Shown here piece by piece: positions 58,711-64,000 of a stretch of DNA of 64,000 bases. The position numbers and the translations under genes were made by a program. The notes beneath the pieces are model-generated. The model saw only the letters and a list, made by a program, of their open reading frames with translations. It was not told where the DNA came from and did not search any database. Numbering within the stretch: the stretch's first letter is position 1; each line of letters begins with the position of its first letter. The DNA comes from Monodelphis domestica. Its lineage: Eukaryota > Chordata > Mammalia > Didelphimorphia > Didelphidae. The stretch spans positions 108,264,043-108,328,042 of the forward strand of contig NC_077228.1 in assembly GCF_027887165.1 (NCBI RefSeq), read 5' to 3'.

Positions 58711-58944
58711 CACAGTGCCTCTCATTAGATGAGAGAGCTGATGTCCGAGCAGAAGACCAGACCATCATCCCCTTTTGATGAGTCAGTTTCACCTCTGTCC
58801 TGGAATACTAACAAAGCATCTAGTCTAAAATTCTCTCTCTGGCATTCAAGACCCTCTTCATCCCATTCAGTCTTTCCTCTCATGACTCCTCTACAAAATA
58901 ATAATAATAATGGCCAATATTTATATTGCACTTTGCAAGGGTTT

Positions 58945-59150
58945 CATTTATTTTTTTAAACCCTTACCTTCCATCTTGGAATCAATACTATGTATTGGTT
59001 CCAAGGCAGAAGAATGGTAAGGGCTAGGCAATGGGGATTAAATGACTTGCCCAGGGTAGCACAACTAGGAAGTATCTGAGGTCAAATTTGAACCCAGGTC
59101 CTCCCTATTAGAGGCCTGATGCTCTAGCCATTGTGCTACCTAGCTGCCAC
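58945..59150 (-). repeat. Family A SINE, minus
   Basis: Full-length antisense copy ending 'ttgtgctacctagctgcca'. Confidence 0.9.
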
Positions 59151-59154
59151 TCTC

Positions 59155-59640
59155 TAATTGCTTCTTACACTTAAATTTTCACTTTTCAATTACTCTAAGG
59201 GGGCTTTAGTTGCATACCTCCATGGTGACTACTAGAGCATCAAGGAAGGAAACAGGAGTTGAATAAATATTTGCTGACTAAGCTCATCACATCCTTCCAG
59301 GAGCTCTGGACCTAGGTTCTGGTTTAATGGTACTAGCATGCTTTGCTTCTGCCATGGGTGCTCAGGAGTACTGCAGAGCTCAAAGCCATCAGGAAAATGC
59401 TCTTCCAATAGGAAGGGATCTGAGTGATGGATGGAGGGTGAAGAAAGGTGAAGGTGAACTATGGAGGAAAGAATCCAGGACAGCATAGGTGGGGGCAAAG
59501 GGAATGTGGGGTGGGTGCAGAGAAACATTAAGGAGATTTAAAGAACTACATCTAAATGCTTATGAGATTGAATGGATAATTTATGCAGTCTGAAGACCTC
59601 CTCCCCTCCCCACAATACTGGGAATCCAATCCATGTCTTT
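59155..59640. other. PLEKHA6 intron, unassigned
   Basis: No repeat, exon or RNA recognised. Confidence 0.4.
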
Positions 59641-59647
59641 TTCTTAC

Positions 59648-59787
59648 CTCATGAGGCCCAGGTTTAGTGGGAGATCCCTGGGAGCCAGACACCATAGAGA
59701 ATGGGCTTAGGGGGCTGGTGAGGCTGGCTGAGCTGAGAGGGCTTGCAGGGCTATTGGAGCTGAAGGTGGCAGAAGGGCCAAGCCCAC
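59648..59787 (-). CDS. PLEKHA6: PLEKHA6 exon, serine/proline-rich linker
   Basis: The acceptor is AAG rather than CAG; the donor is GTAAGA. Reads GGLGPSATFSSNSPASPLSS then ASLTSPLSPFSMVSGSQG and ends PTKPGPHE. Many SP sites suggest phosphorylation. Human ends this segment with KPGSNE, so only the last residues differ. Confidence 0.95.
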
Positions 59788-60391
59788 CTTGGGAGAAGAG
59801 AGAGGAGAGAGGTAAGAATTGGAGTAGGTAAGACTGGCTGCTGTTGCAAAGAGGTATGTGGGCTCAAAGCTAGTGCTTGGAATATTTAAAGGGATAAGAT
59901 TGCACACCTCTCCTAAAGAATAAATTGAGAATACTAGGGAAGATCAGGACAGTGAGCCAGAATCGCAAAGGGAACACTGCTGTCCTAGGGATGACTTAAA
60001 GGAAAAACAAACAAACAAACAAACAAAAAAAAACTAGCCCAGGATTCCATTGGAATGGGGTAAGAAATGAACCAGAAGGGGAAACTTGTTGCATTTTCTC
60101 AGGGGGAAGAAAGAGAATTGGAGCCCTCAAGCAGCTTGCTTAGAGATATGGCTATCTGGGAGCATCCTTTGCCTGTTTGGGGGACATTGTTCAACTGTGG
60201 ATAAAAGAAGGCGGCTCCAGGGCCCTTAGAAAACACTGAACCTGAATGCATCCTGAACAACTAAAGAATCAGGAGGCACCATGAAGACAATGCTCAAGCT
60301 GAAGGATGCTAGGGTTAGGGTTACGCTCGTGGTACATGGGTCTGTGGAGGTTTAAGCCCCCAGAGAGGCAGCAGAGGGGATGAGCACCCAC

Positions 60392-60503
60392 CTCGATGCT
60401 TGGCCGTGTCAGTGCCCCGGGACGGGTTGTTCTTCCGAAGGCCCTCCATCACATCCTGGATCCTCCAGATCTCCTTTTGGATTTGCCGGTTAAGGACCTC
60501 ATT
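60392..60503 (-). CDS. PLEKHA6: PLEKHA6 exon, end of coiled coil
   Basis: TTGCAG acceptor and G/GTGGGT donor. Reads NEVLNRQIQKEIWRIQDVME then GLRKNNPSRGTDTAKHR plus one base. This is residue-for-residue what I remember of human PLEKHA6, so it is under strong constraint. It closes the coiled coil and begins the serine-rich linker. Confidence 0.95.
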
Positions 60504-60984
60504 CTGCAAGAGGCATGGGCACAAAGACAGAGCAGCTAGCTCTGAGTCTTCCCTTATCCAACATTCCCAGTCCTTCCTGAGCTCTCCAGCCCCATTGTGG
60601 TGGAGTCACTCCTCCTTGGTTTCAGATTCCTTTATCATTCCCTTCTCCATTCATTCCCTAGGTCTTAGCAGACAGAAGCCCAGGATCAAATATGACATCC
60701 TCTATCTTTAGCTAATATTTCCATTTCTTCATACTTCCCAGTTTTCTTACATTTTACTCCTTTCTCCACACTCCATGGGCCAATTATACTGGCATTCTAG
60801 TGTTTCCTTGATCTTCTGACTCCATATCTGGTTATTCCCCAGGCCTAGCTATTCCTATAGTGCCTCATCACTTCCCTGGCTTCAAAACTCTTACTCTTCA
60901 AAAAAGCTTTCTTAATATACCACCCCACTCCCCCAAGAGCAAGTGCCTTCTCCCAGAGAGATTTACTCAATTTGTTGTATAATT

Positions 60985-61200
60985 TTTGTGATCTCATTTG
61001 ATGTTTTCTGGGTCAGGATACTGGAGTGATTTGCCATTTCTTTCTCCATCTCATTTTACTGATGAGGAAACTGAGGTCAACAAGGTTTAAGTGACTTGCC
61101 CAGGGTCACATAGTTTATAAGTGACTGAGGCTGGCTTTGAACTCAGGTCTTCTTGACTCACAGCTGGACTCTCTATTCACTGTGCCACATAGCTGCCTGC
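60985..61200 (-). repeat. SINE family B, minus
   Basis: 'gtgatttgccatttctttc', 'tgatgaggaaactgaggtc', 'ctgtgccacatagctgcct'. Confidence 0.8.
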
Positions 61201-61369
61201 CTTGCATTGCAGTAAACTTTAATAAATACTTGGTGACTGACTGACTCTCAAGGTGGAGGAAGCGATGGATGTGACTCTTGGCTGAACAGGACTCCTTCCC
61301 GTAGGCAGGCTCCTCCTCCCTTAGCATCTTCTACAAAGGAGCCTCCCTTGGAGCACACTGATGAGTGGG

Positions 61370-61665
61370 GAGTGAGTCATTTTACAGATGAGAAAACTGA
61401 GGGTCAATAGAGGAGAAGCAACTTGCCCAGGATCACATTAATAAGCAACTAAGGCCAAATTTGAACTTAGGTCTTTTTGACTTGAGATTCAACAGCTTGT
61501 CCACTGTGCTACCATCTGCTTCCAAACTAATCTAATAATTTATAGCATGCTTTAAGGTTTATACAGGACTTCTTTCACAATAGCCCTATGAAGTAGGTAG
61601 TGCCAATATGATTATGCCCAGATGAAGAAACTGACATCAAACAACTCAGTCAAGGTGACGTCGTT
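61370..61665 (-). repeat. MIR-like SINE fragments, minus
   Basis: 61375-61520 and 61535-61665 ('gctttaaggtttatacagg'). Confidence 0.6.
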
Positions 61666-61779
61666 CTAAGAGTCCAAAGCAGGAGCATTAAATCGCAAGC
61701 CCTCCTCCCTCCCTCTTCCCCCTCTGCCTCACTGCCTTCCTATGGAAGAGTTACAGCTGGACTAAAGGGCTGCTGGCCA

Positions 61780-62370
61780 AGCCAGCATTTAAATATCTCA
61801 ATGAATTAAGTAGCTCGCTGAATGTTTCGATGTCTCATGAATTAGATGCAGTGGTGGCTTATAGGTTGTTGGGTTTATTCTTTATTTTTAGTGTTTACAG
61901 AGTGCCTCACTGTGGCATTCTGTGCCTGCAGTTCTGGGAAGATCATAGCTCACTGGTGCCATAATTGACCAGCTCCAGAGTCGGGGTGGAGATTAGGACC
62001 AGGACAACCAAGGCAAGCAAAGGGAGGTGTGGAGGGACCGAGGCAGGCTGTACACCCGAGAGGCACAGTTTGTTAGAGAGTGAGAGATGTGGTTTGCAAA
62101 GCTAGCTAAAGAGAGAGCAGGCCTTTGTGCAAGATAGACAGAGCCTGGCCCACCAAGTGACCCAATCCCAGCGGTCACCATGTTCATCCCCCTGCCTCCA
62201 AGCCAGCCAACAAAGAAACCAGATGGATGTCTCTCCTATTCTTAAATTCTTCAAGAATTCCTTCCATTACCTTCCTGAGCTTTAAAAGCCTTGAAGTCAG
62301 AAAGTCTTAGTTCTAACCTTAATTCCTAGACCTTCATCCTCTACCTGGTACAGAGATGGAAATCTGGTCA
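61780..62370. other. PLEKHA6 intron, repeat-free block
   Basis: No recognised repeat. 61790-61930 is AT-rich with several ATTA/TAAT cores and could be a conserved noncoding element; this is only a composition-based guess. Confidence 0.35.
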
Positions 62371-62374
62371 TCTT

Positions 62375-62550
62375 TTCTTAAAAACCCTTACTTTCTGTCT
62401 TAATAACAACTCAAAGACAGAAGGGCAAGGGCTAGGCAACTAGGGTTAAGTGACTCGACCAGGGTCACACAATTAGGAAGCATCTGAGGTCACATGTAAA
62501 CCCAGGTCCTCCCCATTCCTCTATCCACAGTGCCATCTAGCTGCCCTGAA
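62375..62550 (-). repeat. Family A SINE, minus
   Basis: Antisense copy, 'tctgtcttaataacaactc' tail to 'gccatctagctgccctgaa' head. Confidence 0.85.
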
Positions 62551-62738
62551 TTGGTCACCTTGAAGGACCATCCAGACTGGAAATGTGCTAGCATCCTCCC
62601 CCTCAGCCTTCTCTTTTTGTCTCTTCTTTAACCTCCAGGTCTCAAAGGCAAACAGGAAAGCAGACAAAGTCTCTTTCGCCCCCTGGCCAGACATCCCTCC
62701 CTCCCAGCATCCCTTGCCTATCCTAGGGCCCTGCTCAC

Positions 62739-62834
62739 CTGGATGTCCAAATTGAGCTGCTCCCACAGGTCATCATGCAGGGCAGAGACCTCCCCCTCTA
62801 GAGTTTCGTACTCTATCGTGCTGTTAGTCAAAGC
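62739..62834 (-). CDS. PLEKHA6: PLEKHA6 exon, coiled-coil segment
   Basis: CTACAG acceptor, CAG/GTGAGC donor, 96 bases, frame-neutral. Reads ALTNSTIEYETLEGEVSALH then DDLWEQLNLDIQ. Human has ALTNSTIEYEHLESEVSALH at this place. Heptad-like leucines indicate the central coiled coil, a likely dimer or partner interface. It is the first PLEKHA6 exon in the window in transcript order. Confidence 0.95.
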
Positions 62835-63384
62835 CTGTAGCAAGTGGGGAGGGGAAGATAGCTGAGAAAGCCTTGGTCACCAAGAAGCTCCCCCCACCCT
62901 GTCCTGGACAGCAGGAGCCAGAGGCCAAGATGGCGAGCTGCAAGGATTTCCCTGGTTGAGTGCTGAGATGCCTCTGCCAGGCATGGAAAGTCCTTGGAGG
63001 TAAGTGGAGAGCAAAAAGGAAAGGAGCCCTGGAACAGAAACCCTAGTGCTGGTTAAATCATAAGAGGCCTTTCTCCTTTCTCTGTGGAGCCCCCCCCCCC
63101 CATACAGCCTCCAGCAATAGAACCAGCCCAGAAATCACCCCTCCACCCACAGGATGTTTGTTGGAAATGAGAGCTGAAAAATGAAAATACATTAAAAATC
63201 TCCTTCAGCCCAAGTGTGGGGGTGGTCAGGAAAAGGTTAAGTCTGTGCCCTCCCCTACCCCATGCCTGATCATTCCAGCTGGCTAGAAAGCAAAGAAACT
63301 TGGGCAGGGAGAAGGCTACGAAGAGGAGGGTCTTTTAGGAAATTGTGCCCCAGCCTGGAAGAGGCTCGATTCCCTGCGGTCATA

Positions 63385-64000
63385 GAGTCCTCCAAAGTGG
63401 GGGGATAGGGGAGGAACCTCAGCACTCATCAATGCCAACCCCTTTATTTAACAGATGAAGACACTGAGGACTGGACAGGGGAAAACAGGAGAATTTGAGG
63501 CAAACAGAAAGTCACAGGGCTGAAATCTTACCACTCCAAATTTCATGCTTTCCCCATCATGTCTCTTTTCATAAGTTTGTTATTGTTCAGTTGTTTTTTA
63601 GTCATGTCATACTCTTTTTCCCTCTTCTTAAACCCATATCTTTTGTCTTAATATAATTTTTTTAACCCTTACCTTCTATCTTAGAATCAATGCTATGTAT
63701 TGGTTCCAAGGCAGAAGAGCAGCAAGGGCTAGGCAAAGGTGATTGAGTGACTTGCCCAGAGTCACCCAGCTGGGAAGGGTCTGCATCCAGATTTGAACCC
63801 AGGACCTCCTAGCTCTAGGCCTGGCTCTCAGTCCACTGAACTACCCAACTGACCCCCTTAATAGTAATTCTAAGGCAGAAGAGAGGCAAGGGGTAGTGAC
63901 TTGCCCATGGTTACACAGTTAGGAAGAGTCTGAGGCCAAATTTGAACCCAATTCTTCCCAAATCCAGGCCTGGCACTCTATCCACTTGTCCTCTTGTCCT
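63385..64000 (-). repeat. MIR-like, family B and two family A SINEs to window edge
   Basis: 63385-63560 MIR-like; 63575-63615 short family B head; 63650-63860 family A antisense; 63862-64000 second family A antisense, cut by the edge. Confidence 0.75.

Larger units (their letters stand above)
42909..62834 (-). other. PLEKHA6: PLEKHA6 gene, last eleven coding exons seen
   Basis: PLEKHA6 (PEPP3) is a PH-domain adaptor of cell junctions in a family with PLEKHA5 and PLEKHA7. Only the C-terminal 490 codons are here: a coiled-coil part, serine/proline-rich linkers, a second helical segment and a PDZ-ligand-like tail. Eleven exons (96, 112, 140, 150, 130, 107, 174, 168, 134, 146 and 116 bases) join in frame with canonical splice sites and total 1473 bases including the stop. 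The sequence follows human PLEKHA6 closely from memory. The N-terminal PH domain and WW-like or phosphoinositide-binding parts are outside the window. Confidence 0.95.

Noticed and set aside
60308-60322. Two telomere-like TTAGGG units
   Set aside because: Only two units; chance occurrence and no sign of an interstitial telomere.

Overview
This is vertebrate nuclear DNA and almost certainly from a marsupial. The evidence is the very high density of tRNA-derived SINEs of the kind that fill opossum, wallaby and dasyurid genomes (head reading roughly cagctgggtggctcagtgg), marsupial-style LINE-1 3' ends, old L2 and MIR-like repeats, low CpG content, and two spliced genes in mammalian order. The species cannot be named from the sequence alone.

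Two host genes are present, both on the minus strand. GOLT1A (a Golgi vesicle-transport membrane protein) has four coding exons at 25776-25800, 21644-21735, 16043-16221 and 10722-10779. They join in frame into 118 codons. The short last exon was not found. PLEKHA6 (a pleckstrin-homology-family adaptor of cell junctions) enters from the right edge. Its last eleven coding exons in this window lie between 62834 and 42909 and join in frame into exactly 490 residues plus a stop codon, starting in the coiled-coil region and ending in a PDZ-ligand-like tail (SMRV). The PH-domain exons lie beyond position 64000. A long 3' UTR probably runs down to a poly(A) signal at 38228-38233. The order PLEKHA6 then GOLT1A in the same orientation matches human 1q32 as I remember it.

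Layout: 1-1812 is part of an antisense endogenous retrovirus fossil (LTR plus leader). 1813-10721 is repeat-rich DNA with an old LINE-1 fragment (7080-8245) and a possible LTR relic (8520-8925). 10722-25800 is GOLT1A with its introns. 25801-38200 is intergenic and holds a GAAA array nested in two SINEs, a small terminal-inverted-repeat DNA transposon (29253-29591), a four-SINE cluster (31050-31840), LINE-1 3'-end fragments and a perfect 25-bp hairpin (33576-33633). 38200-64000 is PLEKHA6, including a 9.2-kb final intron.

I see no CRISPR array, operon, prophage or other new multi-gene system. The points most worth a second look are structural: the 25-bp hairpin, a cluster of three small hairpins in the last PLEKHA6 intron, a facing SINE pair just upstream of a PLEKHA6 splice acceptor, the nested SINE/GAAA insertion next to GOLT1A, a frame-neutral proline-rich PLEKHA6 exon, and the unlocated GOLT1A terminal exon. 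Identifications of repeats and human orthologues rest on memory of the families, not on a search.
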